Assembly (NCBI RefSeq): GCF_032854445.1
Contig: NC_088301.1
Location: 29,312,402-29,376,401, forward strand
DNA length: 64,000 nucleotides
Direction: 5' to 3'
Source: Liolophura sinensis
Lineage: Eukaryota > Mollusca > Polyplacophora > Chitonida > Chitonidae
Below are positions 36,001 to 50,136 of the stretch, one piece after another. The translations under genes were made by a program, and so were the position numbers. The notes beneath the pieces were generated by a model. It was not told where the DNA came from, did not search any database, and worked only from the letters and a program-made list of their open reading frames with translations. Every line of letters begins with the position of its first letter. Position 1 is the stretch's first letter.

Positions 36001-38559
36001 TGATACTCTTCACAATACAGATGCGCACGAGATGAAATCAAGACCTTATAGCTATGCACAGGTGCATTAATGTTTACCAGTGAGCCCGTATTAAGTTTGG
36101 GCAAACCACTCGGCAAGGTCTGAAGTTAACATTGGCAAACTTTCTAACTTTCTAACTTTCTTTTCTGGTCTTGATCACTTTTGGAGAAATAATTGTAAGA
36201 TAGAAGGTTAAAACGTTATCTCTTCATCGAAATAAACTTCTTTGAAACTGAAGTTGCATTCCTCTGTAGTGTTAAGCTTAATTATTGATTGGACCCATAT
36301 TATTGTCTGTGCCATTTTCATAACAAAACCAGAGTTTGTGGCACTACTTACGTAACTATAGATAGGCCTATATATGTAGCCAGTTTTACAACACTGTATT
36401 GTTGACTAGACTGGTCTAACTCTAAGATGAGCTTTTTTTAACCTATTAAGGCCTTTTTCATTCTTTACATGACCTTTATCTGGTCAGTTGCTTCTCAAGT
36501 TAAGAGCATTTATGTCAAATTCTCGGACTTGCTATATCAATCTACTCTACTGAGGCGGGTGCCTTGTCTGATGTCTTTGGCAAGGTGTTCAAATAATATG
36601 GTCAATATAGATATGTCGATCTTGGCATCGGTCTAATACCGATATAAGTCAAATACTACTGAAAGCGTAACAACTGAAACAACAATTCTACTGAAAGAAT
36701 TGTCGGCTGCAAACATGTTTTTTCGACTTCCCTAAGATACAGCTAAATAGCTTTTATATGAGTTGTTGGTACCGGAGAATTTTAACCATTAATACTAAGA
36801 GCAGTTACAGTCTAGTATTCGGCATGTCAAGTTCCTAATTCTTTGTTCCTTTCAATCTAACGTTATGGCCGGAAGCCAAGCTCTAATGTTGACGATGTAC
36901 ACAATGAGGAAGACGATTAAGATACCGTTTTCATTAAGAGCGGCTGTAAAGTCTTTCACCTGGATTTTAATTATGCTTTTCTCTGCGGCATGGATTAACG
37001 TGGTGTAGAAAATCTCTACACAGAAGGGGATTCATTCTTGGAAAAAATTTTGATCAAAGACTAAGACAACCTTATTGGTACAGAAGGCCAGAAAATTGCT
37101 AAAGTACTTGAAGGCTTCAGAGACTGGCAGTCCCATGTTAATATATTACGTGTAGTTTTCCTAGGCGGATGAAGGTACTTTGTACACTTGTAATACAACC
37201 ATTTCCTCTCTGTTGTGTATAGCATTTACTGAAAGCTAGATTCACACGGCGTAATTTGTAGCGACTTTGTAGAATCACCAAAATCGTCACGCTTGAACTC
37301 TCAGACGACTTTAGTTAAAAGCTTCACACTCGGGCTTGTCTCATGTTCTTTCTATAAGTCGCGCGTGGCAAAGCCGATAGCGCAAATCGCACCAGTTTTT
37401 GGTAATCGGCTTAACTATCCAAAAAGTGAATTTTTTGAGGGGGGTGGGGGGTGGGTGACGTTTTTAGTTATTATTTTTTTTTCACATCATTCTGTCCAAG
37501 GCGTGGTAATAAACTGTGTAATTCAGTGCAAAACAACCATTACCACAAACATTGTTAGTTAAAATTGACCTTATTCTAAGGTTGAAATGTTTTCTGCATG
37601 GTGAACAGATATTCTAATGTAATCTTCTGAGTAGAGCGAGAACGTTGTAAAGATTACACCACCTCGTATAACAAAATCTTCAGAATTTAAGTAAAGCATT
37701 TAAATTCTTTTACCATTATAAGACTGTTTGGCGCATATTATGTACATCTGTAAAACATCCTGCACTGTTAAATAAGACAATACAGCGGAGAAAAATTCAA
37801 ATTTCTGAAGCTACCCTTCATAACCTACATATTGTTATTTTTTAGGCTTAACGTCATTTGTTTCGCCTACAGCAAGGCCACTGGCATACTTTCCGCGTGT
37901 GACGTGCAGATGTGCAGACCATATGGAAGACAAGTTGTCTTCAGCCAACGTTGAGACTGTTCAAATGGGCACACTAGCGTCGATGAATACCCATTACATG
38001 CTCGTGTGCCCCAGCGATTGAAAACACCCATGCAAACACCTTTAACTTTTAGACCGCGGCCCGCTTCCTGTCTAGTGTAAATGGACAGGGTATTGTAGCA
38101 GCTTCTTTTGCGGAAAACAGTATACATTCTGAGCAGAAGGAGATTTGATACAGCTCATTTCTGGGGAAAAATGGCCGTTAGATGAAGCCTTGTAATAATC
38201 AAGCATATTGCTCCGTAAGAAAAGCCCCATCCTTTAGGTAAACATATGGTCGATTCTCATAATCTGAACACACGAAATGCTTTCGGCTTATGAACTTTAT
38301 CAGCCGTGAAAACATTTCCCCATCATATCCATGATGACACTGTTACCATAAAGCTGGCTGGCTTCCTGGGTAAACATCCCCTCAGCCGCCGAGAAAAGAT
38401 CACCGAGGTTACAATTTGCTCTCAGAAGTTGCTTGACGCCGAACGTGAACTCTTGCATGGTTATTAAAAAGACTTCCTGCTCGACAGTTTAGGAAAGTAA
38501 TTGTCTCATCGATGTGGGCGGTAAGTCGCCCTGTGGTTAGATATCTGTCAGTAACAAGG
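33063..38559. other. No gene or clear repeat seen
   Basis: About 5.5 kb without a recognised exon, SINE or array. It holds a G-rich tract at 37439-37457 (runs of G4, G6 and G3) and small slippage repeats such as 'ctttctaactttctaa' near 36148. Confidence 0.4.
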
Positions 38560-38703
38560 ACTCACGAGGTACAGGTACCTTGCACAAAAACCTCCTCTCT
38601 CACTGTCCTTGGGGACTTGGTGACAGTGAGCGCTCAGCGATGCTCTTATGACCCGCTTGTACAATTTATAACGTTCGTTGAAGACCAGTTGTCTTCCATC
38701 CTG
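38560..38703 (+). repeat. Dispersed repeat (family D), uninterrupted copy
   Basis: 'ctttggtgaca'-like 'cttggtgacagtgagcg' and 'cgttgaagaccagttgtcttcc' match the split copy at 3105-3460. It is followed directly by SINE-A tails. Confidence 0.55.
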
Positions 38704-38704
38704 C

Positions 38705-38786
38705 ACTTATTTATTTATTTGATTGGTATTTTACGCCATACTGAAGAATATTTCACATATACAATAGCGGCCAGCATTATGGTAGG
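38705..38786 (-). mobile_element. SINE-A fragment, first of a tandem pair
   Basis: Reversed tail, 'ttgattggtattttacgcc' and 'cggccagcattatggtagga', then an abrupt join to a second SINE-A tail. The 5' half is missing. Confidence 0.85.
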
Positions 38787-38787
38787 A

Positions 38788-38940
38788 CTTATTTATTTAT
38801 TTGACTGGTGTTTTACGCCATACTCAAGAATATTTCACTTATACGACGGTGGCCAGCATTATGGTGGGAGGAAACCGGGTAGATACCGAAAAAACCCAAG
38901 ATCATCGCCAGGTTGCTGGAAGACCTCTTCCAACTGTATG
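38788..38940 (-). mobile_element. SINE-A copy, second of a tandem pair
   Basis: Reversed tail, 'ttgactggtgttttacgcc', 'cggtggccagcattatggtggg', 'ggttgctggaagacc', then similarity ends. The two copies share orientation and are only 1-2 bp apart, which suggests insertion of one into the other's core or tail. Confidence 0.85.
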
Positions 38941-39004
38941 GGGTGCATATCTGTATACGTCACATTTGGAAAGTTCGTTTGTATCTGGCCGAAGGTCGGC
39001 GGTT

Positions 39005-39100
39005 AACGCCGTATACTCAAGCTTCTTCCACCGATAAAGCTGAAGGCCATCATATAAGTGAAAATTCTTGACTTTAGCGTTAAACAACAATTCTTTGATC
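39005..39100 (+). mobile_element. Possible SINE-A scrap, plus orientation
   Basis: 'ccatcatataagtgaaaattcttgac' and 'gcgttaaacaac' resemble the 3' part of SINE-A. It is strongly diverged and only partly alignable. Confidence 0.4.
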
Positions 39101-39499
39101 TAAAGATTAACACCTCAGAAATTCCAAAAAGCAACGTGCAATACAATATTGGATACAATATATGTCACATGAGAACTGTTAAACTAGCTCAAAATGAAAG
39201 TGAGCTATTATTCCCACAAGGGAAGCTGAAATGTTTATTGATGCCGAGAAAGATTCGGTGTATAAAAAAGATGAACACATGTTTATTTTTTTTCTGAGAA
39301 GTATTTAACCACAACAGGCTTTTGAGTAATTGGCAACGTTTGCGGAATACGATGCACAGATTTCATGACTCGTAGAGAGAGCTCGATGTGTACGCCATAC
39401 TGGTGACAGGCCCTGTTATTAGCTTATGCATGTAGCACAAACCCATTAAGCACCACCAACGCTGTTGACAGGTTACTGTCACCATGGCACCCAAGAACA

Positions 39500-39600
39500 G
39501 TGAAAGCAGAAAAATCTCGAAAGTGCCAGAAGCTGGGGTTGAACCCAGTCCTTGTGAGAGCGATTTAAACATAAGCAAGTTCAGCTACACTCTTTGAGCT
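39500..39600 (-). mobile_element. Degenerate tRNA-like sequence, probable third SINE type
   Basis: On the minus strand 'gtgtagctgaacttgctta' could be an A-box region, and 'gggttcaacccc' is a good B box, about 50 bp apart. It continues 'agcttctggcac'. It does not fold as an intact tRNA by eye, and the A box is poor. A decayed tRNA-derived SINE fits better than a tRNA gene. Confidence 0.4.
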
Positions 39601-42600
39601 CACATTGCTATGTTAAAAAACTAGAGAAATAGTTTTCTCTAAAGCCTTAATTTTGCAATCTCTGTACGCTGCTTCTTTTATAGAGCCATATCTAACGCCT
39701 ACGTAATCTTACTACTGAACTGTAGTATCTTCGAGAGGAAATATGCGCAGCCTTTGATCAGATGAGCAGTTACGTAATTAATCATTAATTCACTGGCTGC
39801 GACTAATCAACTGCAATGCTAACATGAACACGTTTTATCACGCCGCTTTTATGCGAAACTGGCCAAATCAAATATCGGTGGAGCCCGTACAACTACATTG
39901 TCTTTTGGAAAGGCAATGGATATTTTCGTCACACCATCTACCAACTTTCAGTCGGCAAAGTAATTCAAACTTTCGTCAGATGATGTAAGTATACTTTCGC
40001 TCGCAGAACTAACATATTCCGTCTGCAACAGAAAGTCAGTTTTAATAAGGTCTGGTCTCTCAGCGGTAATCAGGTGGCTCTGCTGGCACAACCTTCGGGC
40101 ATTGTCCCGTCCTGAGCCTACATCAAATATTGCATTACCAGCAGGCCGGTTTCAAGTGACAATCAATGATTTCGTAAGCACCGTTGCTTTGACAAACATT
40201 GCCACGTCTCTGCTAGATTAATAACGTACGGCGAGGTAGGACAGAGATGATAGAAGGGCAGGTCATCCAGAGTTTGATACAGGATCACGCAATGATGGCC
40301 GCAAGGCATTCTGTTACCATCTCTACAGAGACGGCTTGCAAAAGCCATAGGCGTTTGTGGATTCTTGAAGGATGCCGGAAAACAAGTGACACTCAGTACG
40401 AATCCTCATGTACGGATGTTTAGACCCCATCCTACTTATGTCTGATCGTAAGTGTTATCAACATTAAGCAATGTTGTTCAGCAGTGTTAAATCACTGGTG
40501 GTTTGAAGAATTGCTCTTACAAGAAATATGCACACCCACATACATACACACGCAGACATGAACAAAAAAAAAATTGTAGGAAAAACATTTATTCGGAGTT
40601 TCAATGTACGGTTATGCAGACTATTTCGTGCGATCGACAAAAATGTATGGATTACCAAAAAATTGGAATCAGAATTCATAAATATAATGCAAGTGTATGG
40701 CTTTTTTCGACATGAAAGCATATACAAGTAAATATTGTGACATTGTGACTTTACGACGAGCACTAAATACTTGTTTTCCACGCGCGAATTTGCTTTCTTC
40801 GGACCATCGAGTTCTTTTTATCAGCGGACGAAGAAAAAACATCCAAAAGTGTCAGTAATAGCTCTTCTGCGAGGTGAATCCACCAAACTCTTAACATCTC
40901 GCATGATATTTACTTAGAACTAATCGTTCATTCTTGATGGCACACTCTCAGCCTTGATAGCTTTACAGCATAATTCAAGCCCGATCCGGCTCATTGTTCC
41001 CTATACCAAGCTACATACTTCTATGGGACCAATCGTGCAGGGAAACATTAAAATAGTGGTCGCAAACATATAGGAAAAACTAAAAAGTAATCCATTTAGT
41101 AAGGCATTCCGTTGGTCTCCTGCCCAGAGTAATATTTCTGATATTTCGCCAAACGTAATCAGCCTCAAAGCACGTAATATATAGCACGAAAAAAGCAATA
41201 CGAGTGTTCACGTTATTCGGGACTGCTTTGGAGACGTATCTGACTAGAGCGAGTGTGATGGGGACTGACACTGAAGATCTATCGCTGAGAAATGACGAGT
41301 CCTGGCAAAGAGAAGCTAAAGTACCAAGGCGGCCTAGCCTCAGGCGAGCACAAAACCTAATTCGACGCATGAATGAGGATATAATTTGATCAATGACTTT
41401 GATTACGGAGGAACGTTTGGGCCATCAAGTCTGGATCAAACTGCTGTACCACGAGGCTAGGAGCCAGGCGACCAGACGCTCTCTCGGCAGCCCGGGGACC
41501 CAGTCCTGTGTCCGATCCCGGAAATAAAATCCTGCGTTCCTCTGAAGATTCAAATCCCTTTAAAACTACAAGACGGTTATAAATTGACGCCTAACAGAAA
41601 AGTAAAACTGCAGATCAGTAAGCAAAGAGGCCAGACTGAGAAGATCAAATTCATGAACATTTTCAAACTTTTGGTGGCTTTACGACACGTTGACAGTACA
41701 TCAACCATCCAAGTTATGGGAAAGATTTGAAAGAAAAGCCATCTCAAGAATTTGGTGTATGTATATTATGAGAAAAGAACATAATACAGACAGTCGTATG
41801 TAAACCGCCATGCCTCAGACGATGTTTTCTTTTTGGTCAGTTATATTGCTTTAACCCTCATTTTTTTTTCTTCCGGATGATGTATCTCGAGTCGGATGTT
41901 TCGGATAACTTTCCAAGACATAGCATCTGTTAACGCTTATCTCGCTTGGGGTAGGGGTGCGGATAGGTCGCAAATAATATCTACTTATACCACCTTCAAC
42001 TATACTGACGTCCAAAAGAAACTTTACCCAGGCTTTGAGAGACGACCGAACAACAGCAACCACATGTTGCATATGTATTCAGATATGTATATAGAGATAT
42101 GTATTCAAGAGAGTGATGTTTTAGGATGGTGTGAACTAGATGAGACTCCATGATAGGAAAATCATTTTCATGAACAGTCACACAAAGACGCATGTTTGTC
42201 CAAATGAAACAAGTTAAAATCGCATTTGTAAAGTTTCTTTTGGACGTCAGTATAGTTTGCCACATTGCTTTTCGTGTGGATTAGGTGCTGTCGTCCAGAA
42301 GAACCAACCGGTAGGTTAGAATAACCCTGACTTGTTAAAAAAACTAATAAACTTAACATTTGGCGCGCTGAATAACAGGTCAACAAACAGTATACCTGAC
42401 ATACTGAGCATACAAGAGATGTATTCAACTGAAACTGATGTTTGACAATAACATTTGCCATGATGGAGATTAATATCAACTGACACAACTTCTTCCAACT
42501 TAATACTGCAACGCTTTACTACGAGCTACATATCTGACTTTTCAAGAAGCCCAGAGACGTGATTTTAAACCTAAATTCGAGTTATTTGGGTACATTTAAA

Positions 42601-45600
42601 CTCTATGGACGAAAATATTGTGGTAAAAATGTAACAAAATTTCTTCCCGAAGATCATTTTTTGCAGTTGATGCCACAAAAAATTCCTTCAAAAGACCTCC
42701 TGCATGCGTTGATTCTTCGATGTGGTCATTGTACGGATGCCATGTTACATGGACTTTCCATTAACGGCATGTAGTTCACGGTATTTAGCGACTAAGTGTG
42801 GACCGCTCGAGTAGACATTACCCAATAAATATAAAATTCTTGGGAATGTACATATGGCTATGAGACAAGAACGATCCTTCACGCAGAAATATTCCTAAAG
42901 CTACATTCTTTTTGTCTGAATGCTGAGACGAGAAAGGTTACTTTACAAGTAGCCCTTACATCCCTAGTAATTGCTTTTAATAGTTATAATGGTTTGATAG
43001 GACGTATTATTCACTGAAGTGGTACAGGGCTTTTCTAAAACAAATATTAGCAGAGTACTGGAAAAGCAACACAATAGAATGTGTCCAAGTTTTCCAAAAT
43101 TTATAGACCCAAAATACCTTGTTATTCTTGAACACTGCATGGATAGAGATTTACATTATAGGTTACAATATCACACATATACCACACGACCACGGGTCTC
43201 CATAAATGAAAGTCATCCTCTAAAACAGGAAAATGTGCTATTACCAAGCCCATTTGTCACCACCACATCAAGCTTCGGTCGCCAGATCGAGGCAAAGATA
43301 AACTTGTGCTGTTTTAGCGGCCATTTTGGTTTGATTGTCCTGACCTTTTTCGTGATACGGACATTTAAAGCTCTCGTGATATAGATATAGACTGATTTTT
43401 ATTCATAAGTCAAACATTCTTGGAAAAGTTTGTTATGATATGCCAGGATGAAGATTAAATCAATTGGAATATATTCGTTTCCTTGGATATGCTTTTTTAA
43501 GTTACGTCTGAGCCGTCCAATCAAAGCGTCAACCCCAGTTAACCCAAGATAGTTTGAAGTTTTAATCAAAAATCACTTAACTCAAACTGATCATGCCCTT
43601 AGTCACAACATCCACATTTAAAGGTTATTTCTCTGAAGAGGTACATGAAACGCTTGTAAATACGAAAGCTCATGAGCAAGGTTACCAAATCTCTGCTACA
43701 TTTGCGTTAAATATGAGCTTTCAGAAATACAGCTCTGTACTCTTTCATTCACTAAATCTTCATCATCACTTAGAGCGTTCAAACGGTATTTAGCATTTGT
43801 AAGTGTGTGCACAATCTGCGTAATTTTCTCTACATCCTACAAGAAGTGTAAGTTAATAAACTAATGTAATATATAAATAGAAAACATAATGTAGTAAATA
43901 TTCGGTGGGCCTCTCTGGCGCTCGATCTACCCGTGGCCGTACTTGTAAAATGTCCCTATCATTTACTACAGTGCACAACCTTATTGGTCATTGGCTGACG
44001 AACGTGAGTGGTAGTGTCGTTTGTCTTCGGTCGATCAGGAGTGCAGCCCTTGATCACGTTTGTACACACATTTAGGAGAGTGTTTAGACAGAATGGAAGT
44101 GTTTGGTGGATAATAGGTTTAGCATGGGACCCTTCTCGCTTCCAGCTGCCAGATCGATGGGCCATAATCGAAGACGCAGTTAACTCGCTAGTCATCAATA
44201 CGCCACGGTGGTGCACGTTAATATCAACTCATGGCGTAGTGCAAAACCTTAATTAAATGCACTGATATATCAAGGAGGGATGGGTATAGAGCTTACATAC
44301 AGGTTACCCGACTATTAAGCTATAGACTAAGCTAAAGTTAGAAATTTTTCGGAACATTTCCATTGTGTTTTCAGCCGATTTCGACCGGTCGCATGATAAT
44401 AGGACAAGCGATATTTCATGCGATTGTAGCATGTGGCAAATAGTATGATATACCACAGCGGCTGATGATATAGACTTATCCTATTTTCATTCCACCTATC
44501 GATTTCGACGAGTGCATACATAAAATTGCATCGTGTGAACGAGGGTTTGCGCGCATTTTGATATTTGAGACAGTCGTCGACAAAGCAAATTTCGATATGA
44601 CCACACTTTACAAGAGTTTGCAGATAAAGGTATTTCTTGAACAATTCATATTGAGCATTACAAGGGAGTTAAACTTTCGCAGATTTTTCAATGAATGTAG
44701 CATGTTTGTTAAATTTCAAAATTTCACTATTAAACCATCACATCGATAGGATTGAGATCTGATCAACCCGCATGTCACGTGTTCTAATGATTACAATGTA
44801 TATGGTTTCGAAGGTTTAAAAACATCACCTGCAGTTTAGGACATTCGTTTTGTTTATGAAATATATGAATAACAAATGACAAAAAGTATATGAATGAACT
44901 TTCGAGAGAGCAACTTTTGTGATATAGTGATTTGGGCATTGCTGTCATTTGTGTACAGACGCGCATGTGCGTGCAGCATTTCAGCAATATCTAAGCTTCC
45001 AAAACTTTTCACTCTTGAAAGAAACTTAGTATTTAAAACTCACTCTACGTCTGGTACTTAAAACACTCCATGCCTGCTCTGAGGAGCCTATATAGGCCAA
45101 CATCAACATTTTTCTTCCGAGGGTGACGAGCAACTGAGATCTGTGGGGTTTTTTTGTTTTTTTTTTTCCAAAAAATACTTCATACATCTGCATTTATTTC
45201 CGACAACGTTGAAAACTTTTGGATCGGGTAAACAATAAACTGCCGTTCATATTAGATTAAAGATTTTCATACTATCAACGGAACAGGTCTATGGCAACTT
45301 GATTTCGGGAACTCTTTTAAGTGTGAACAGCCCAATTATATTTTGACTTTTTCCGTAATACTGTAAACAAGAGTATATGTGTTAAGGTGTCACCACATTA
45401 TAGGCCTGTCAGAAGAGGACGGTTCATACGTCCATGTATGTGTCAAGTCAGAGGAACAGTTGTGTGAAACTGCGTATATACTTCATGCATTTATACCTCT
45501 CGGGTGAAGTACAAAATCCAGCGAATGACGGTGTTCGTCTATCAGTCAAGCGAGTTTAAGGCATGGCGTCACTCCTTGTTTACGTACAGCGACAATCGAA

Positions 45601-46596
45601 GTGTGCCTACTGGGAATATCCCTTCGTGTCACAATAAAGACACAGGCCGCGGACTTCATGGATAAATACTCTTTCCACGTAATCTCTGCTCTGATGGAAC
45701 TGCGTGGAAGCTGTCATCTGACGCAGGATTTATCACAAATTTAATCTGGAGAACTCTCCACAAATCTATATTTCACTCGCTCGTGGAGCACCGCCATTAC
45801 CGTTCCGAGGTAACAAGTCCCTTACCGAATGAAATAACCCTTCGCAGCATGGACAATTCCAGAATGATAATATCTTTTTTGTGTTTTTTTTTCGCCTGGC
45901 AAAAAAGTAACATCAATTTATCTCCAAGGTTGACTTTCACTTTTACTTACATTAGAATTGGCGTCTCGTTCGACTAAGAGCTACAGTGTAATCACCTTTA
46001 GAAAATAGACTTCTGCACTGATTTAGACATTCTCTAGAATAAATGAAGAATGATTATCCGGATCCTATGTATGTAACTGTAATGGCCTAACTTATTACAC
46101 CCTTATTTCTGCATTGTTTTCCTTTCTGAAAAAACTTCAGCCCCATTTACGAGTACAGATCGTGGCACAAATTGTCTACTGGATGTGACTGAGATATGTT
46201 TTGGGGCAGCCACGACACCCGTGACGGAGTGAAATAAATTGCCACCTAACCTACGACTAGTTCCATCAACCTCTCTATTTTAATCTGAGGTAAAAAAATA
46301 TTTATTGGAAATTTAGTTTCTACTAGTTTGATATGTTGCACATACGCTATTACAGTACCATGGCGCATTTTTTTATGTAAGAAAAATATAATATTCAGCA
46401 TGTCTACTATTACATATAACGTCTGCTATGTTTGCTATATGATTACATCTGTTCCATTGTCACGGAAGAAAACAAGCTCACTAAGAGCTTTATTCCCGCC
46501 ATTAATATATTAAATCACGACTGTAATCCATATTCCATTGTGGTGAATAAATAAAATCAAACAGAATCTCTCTTTAAAAGACAAAGCAACAGTAGA

Positions 46597-46599
<3 letters not shown>
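39601..46599. other. No gene seen
   Basis: About 7 kb with no recognised exon or repeat family. The longest open frame (43019-43384, plus) has no motif I recognise. Confidence 0.4.

Positions 46600-46645
<46 letters not shown>
46600..46645. repeat. AT microsatellite
   Basis: An uninterrupted (AT)n tract of about 45 bp. Confidence 0.95.
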
Positions 46646-46649
<4 letters not shown>

Positions 46650-46756
46650 GATAAATATCCCAGTCACATAATGTTTAAAAAGCAAACGGTTAATGAAGTT
46701 ATCGCAGTTCAAAGTAGGCTAAAAGGTGCACACTGAGAAAATCGGCAGCATTTACG

Positions 46757-46781
46757 CCCCCCCCCCCAACCCCCCACCCCT
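46757..46781 (-). repeat. C-rich tract
   Basis: Runs of C10, C6 and C4 separated by A bases. The minus strand is G-rich and could form a quadruplex. Confidence 0.8.
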
Positions 46782-47959
46782 ACGAAATACTAGTTTTCCT
46801 GTATCTTGTTTTAGTACATTGACGGTGTCACTGTATGCCCTAGTATAGCCTAACAAACGACCATGGAGTACCTTATTTCACGCGGACAGGTGAGCAGAAA
46901 ATTTGCGTTTTAATGCAAACAGACACATTGGAAGGCCCCACACTCAGGGTGGTTATAGCGTTACGTAATTCTTGGCTAATCTGCTGGATTGTGTTGCCTG
47001 TCCCCACCACCTGACACATTGTCCTCACCAACGAGCCCAATTCATGGAGTGCTCGTGAAAAAGCCCAGCTGTACAGGTTTGACACTAGAGATGAATAACA
47101 CAGACCCGTGCTAAGGGTTCACAGTAAATGGCCCACCTTCCATCCAATCTCATAGAAAGCTCTGTATTTCACAAGAACAAATAATAACTGTACAACCTAG
47201 AGCTATGGAATTGCTAAAAGCATACATGGTTTTTCATTACATTTCCGCGATAAGGAGGGTTCCCCATAGTTCCACTTAAGATAAAGCAGGATCGATGACT
47301 CCTTTTTTCGCATCATTTGGGAGGGTAATTTGCTACATTTGTAGGGTGTCGGTTTGCATGACAGAAGTCTGATACACGACAAATGCATGTGGCATTTCCA
47401 AGTTTATAGCTGGCAGGCAGAGCTAGGTACACTATCTGCTTTTCACGCATTATCTCGCGAGATTTGTAATATTTGAGCATTGCTGTAAACGAGAATTTGC
47501 TAGTCACGTGGTCTGTCTGGCAGAGGAAAGCCAATAGTGCACCTTAATGGGCAGACAAAGTGTCAAGTACAAGCAAATAACCTCACCATGGCCAGAGAGT
47601 TGGGTGGTTACTGTCACTCCCTGAATCCAAAAATTTCTATCAGAATTCAACACTTTTCTTCATTTTGCTCTACCCATAATGTTGGCATAATATTGACTAT
47701 TATAGTGTGACTCTGCTAACAAAATAGAGTAGAGAACATTTCTCGGTTTCTGTATCCACGCAACAAAATACCGTTTCCTTATGATTCATTTGTTAACGAC
47801 CTAAGAAGTTTCCCGGATAGATTGCTTCCAGTATTGTAGATAGCATTTTCCTTATGAAAAGACCAGTTAAAAGCTGTGACATACTTCATTCTGCTTTATT
47901 CTGTAACATAATTTGTTTATAGCAGTTCCATGAGTTTTCGTGTAATAAAAACCTATTAC

Positions 47960-48262
47960 ACGAAAATAAAGCTGTTGATGTTCACACGGCTCAGTAAACG
48001 AAAATTGTGGACGTCCCACACGACTCAGTAAAGGAAAACAGTGGACGCCCCATACGACTCAGTAAACTAAAACAGTGGACGTCCCACACAACTCAGTAAA
48101 CTAAAACGGTGAACGTCCTACACAACTCAGTAAACTAAAACAGTGGACGTCCCACACGACTCAGTAAAGGAAAACGGTGGACGTCCCACACGACTCAGTA
48201 AAGGAAAACGGTGGACGTCCCACACGACTCAGTAAACGAAAACAAAGCTGTGGATGTTCACA
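47960..48262. repeat. 34-bp minisatellite, about 8 copies
   Basis: The unit has 'gtggacgtcccacacgactc' and 'agtaaaggaaaac', spaced 34 bp (48161 and 48195). The outer copies carry a variant with 'aaagctgttgatgttcacac' on the left and 'aaagctgtggatgttcacat' on the right, so the array looks grown from inside. There are no spacers, so it is not a CRISPR. Confidence 0.93.
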
Positions 48263-49029
48263 TCACAAATTGTGTTCAACTGTATTGTTAGACTTTTACC
48301 ATTTCAAACTTTTCCGTTTGGCAACGGATCGCAATTTAAAGATTGTGAAAAATTTCATGCGTAGAATGGAGTCGTAGCCTACTCTCAGAATACGCAATAT
48401 TTCACCAGTTAATTTAATACTAAATATTCGCAAGCCTATGATGTTTCCGTCACAGCGATTTAAGTCTTCTGAAATTGATTTTGCGAATGGAACTTGTTAC
48501 ATTCTTGCACTGAGGTGTGGTTTATTTGACATGCTAACGTTTACTAAGGGCGTTTTCGTTTGTAGAACGCATTTATTCAGAGTTGCTTCAAGATCGATCT
48601 TTAATAGCAAAAAGTTTTAGCAATAATTCTACACTGATGCTGGCAATCTGAAGCAAAGAGAAATGGTTGTGACCGGACATATTTTCCACGCATTTGAAAT
48701 CGAACGCACTAAAATGAATAAAACATTTGCTTAGAATACATGAACATCAAACTGGACGTCGACAACAGACATGACTTTTATGTTTATTCGCGTAAATCCC
48801 TCCTCAAAATATGATATATCAGGACAATCGAAACATCCTATAACGCAAATCCGATAAGCTGGTAGCAAAGATGAACCTAACACATTTACTATGTCATAGG
48901 CTTACGTTTGCATTAAATTTTAAAGAGAAAAAAAAAATCTCTTTCTAGTAAATTGAATAGTGCATTGTCGGCACCATTCGCCAGGATGGGTTATACAGGT
49001 ATATTTGACGTATATCATTGATATACGGC

Positions 49030-49301
49030 CAGGGGGCCTCCGGGGATAGCGCGCTAGCGCGGCATGATGACCCAAGAGTCTCTCACCAATGCTGTCGGTG
49101 TGAGTTCAAGTCCAGCTCATGCTGGCTTCCTCTCTGTCCGTATGTGAGGACTTCTTCCACCAACCTGTGGATAGTCGTGGGTTTCCCACGCGTTCTGCCC
49201 TGTTTCCATCATAATGCCGGCCGCCGTCATATAAGTCAAATATTCTTGAGTACGGCGTAAATCACCAATGAAATAAATAAATAAATAAATAAATAAATAT
49301 A
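49030..49301 (+). mobile_element. SINE-A copy, full length
   Basis: The most complete copy: head 'gggggcctccggggatagcg', B box 'gtgagttcaagtcc', 'ccagctcatgctggcttcctc', 'cgtgggtttcccacg', core 'cataatgccggccgccgtc', 'gagtacggcgtaaatcacc' and an (AAAT)n tail. It is about 270 bp. The 'ctcagttggtta' stretch is deleted, removing the A box. Confidence 0.93.
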
Positions 49302-50070
49302 CGCCCAGTCAACCATCTGGTGATGTAACGAGATTTGTAGAGTTATTGCAGCATTGTGAAGTTATATGTTCCAATCTTTAAAACTGTCTCCTTGCCTGAC
49401 AATCATACGTGATTTGAAACGTTTTCATTTCAGATATTAATGTAGGTGTAGGTTCAGTGGTACCTATGCTATGATAGTATGATAAAGAAGGCATCAGGTA
49501 AGTTACTTGCTGCTTGAATGATGTGATTGAGTAATATTTACTCAAGCTCAGAGGTCATTTCTGGAGATAATTTTTAATGAAAGTATTGGAAGGCACATGT
49601 ACTGATCTTCCTTTGTTCATATAATATATTCATTGTTAAATTATCTTTCCATTTAGAGATGTCTACCACCCTGAAATATTACATCTTACCGCATAAATGT
49701 GACCAAGGACATGGGATAAAGGCGGTGGGTAAATATCCTATCCCACCTTTCTTCAACAATGTTGAGAGAGCTACTTGATTGGCTCACAGAAGTTCATTCA
49801 CAAAAATCAGCCAATCAAAAGCTGCACACGGACCGAACTATTGTTTTTTTACTACGGGGTTTTTTCATCTGCATTTCTACATCGCTACACACACAACCAA
49901 GGAATTCCCTGGCCATGACGAACAGTGGTTTCGTCAGCAACCCACCGGGAAGAACAAACTAGGATAGCTGACAAAAACCATGGAACAAAGGCAGGTTTCT
50001 CCTCAAATCGCCGGTTAACCAACAGTACTGCAAGAAAGCGACTCGTCCAAAAACTTAGCGATCACAATCT

Positions 50071-50089
50071 ACCCCCCCCCCCCTCCGCT

Positions 50090-50135
<46 letters not shown>

Positions 50136-50136
50136 C
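50071..50136. repeat. C run followed by a CA microsatellite
   Basis: C12, then a short linker, then about 18 CA units and a short TA stretch. Confidence 0.93.

Noticed and set aside
37867-38127. 86-codon minus-strand open frame that reads like protein
   Set aside because: No recognised motif and no convincing splice sites; the nearby 'gaagacaagttgtcttc' word recalls family D, so it may be repeat-derived.
38512-39006. 164-codon plus-strand open frame
   Set aside because: It runs through family D and two reversed SINE-A copies; its length comes from the repeats.
47960-48262. Short direct repeats that resemble a CRISPR array
   Set aside because: The units abut without unique spacers, and the surroundings are animal nuclear DNA. 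It is a 34-bp minisatellite.
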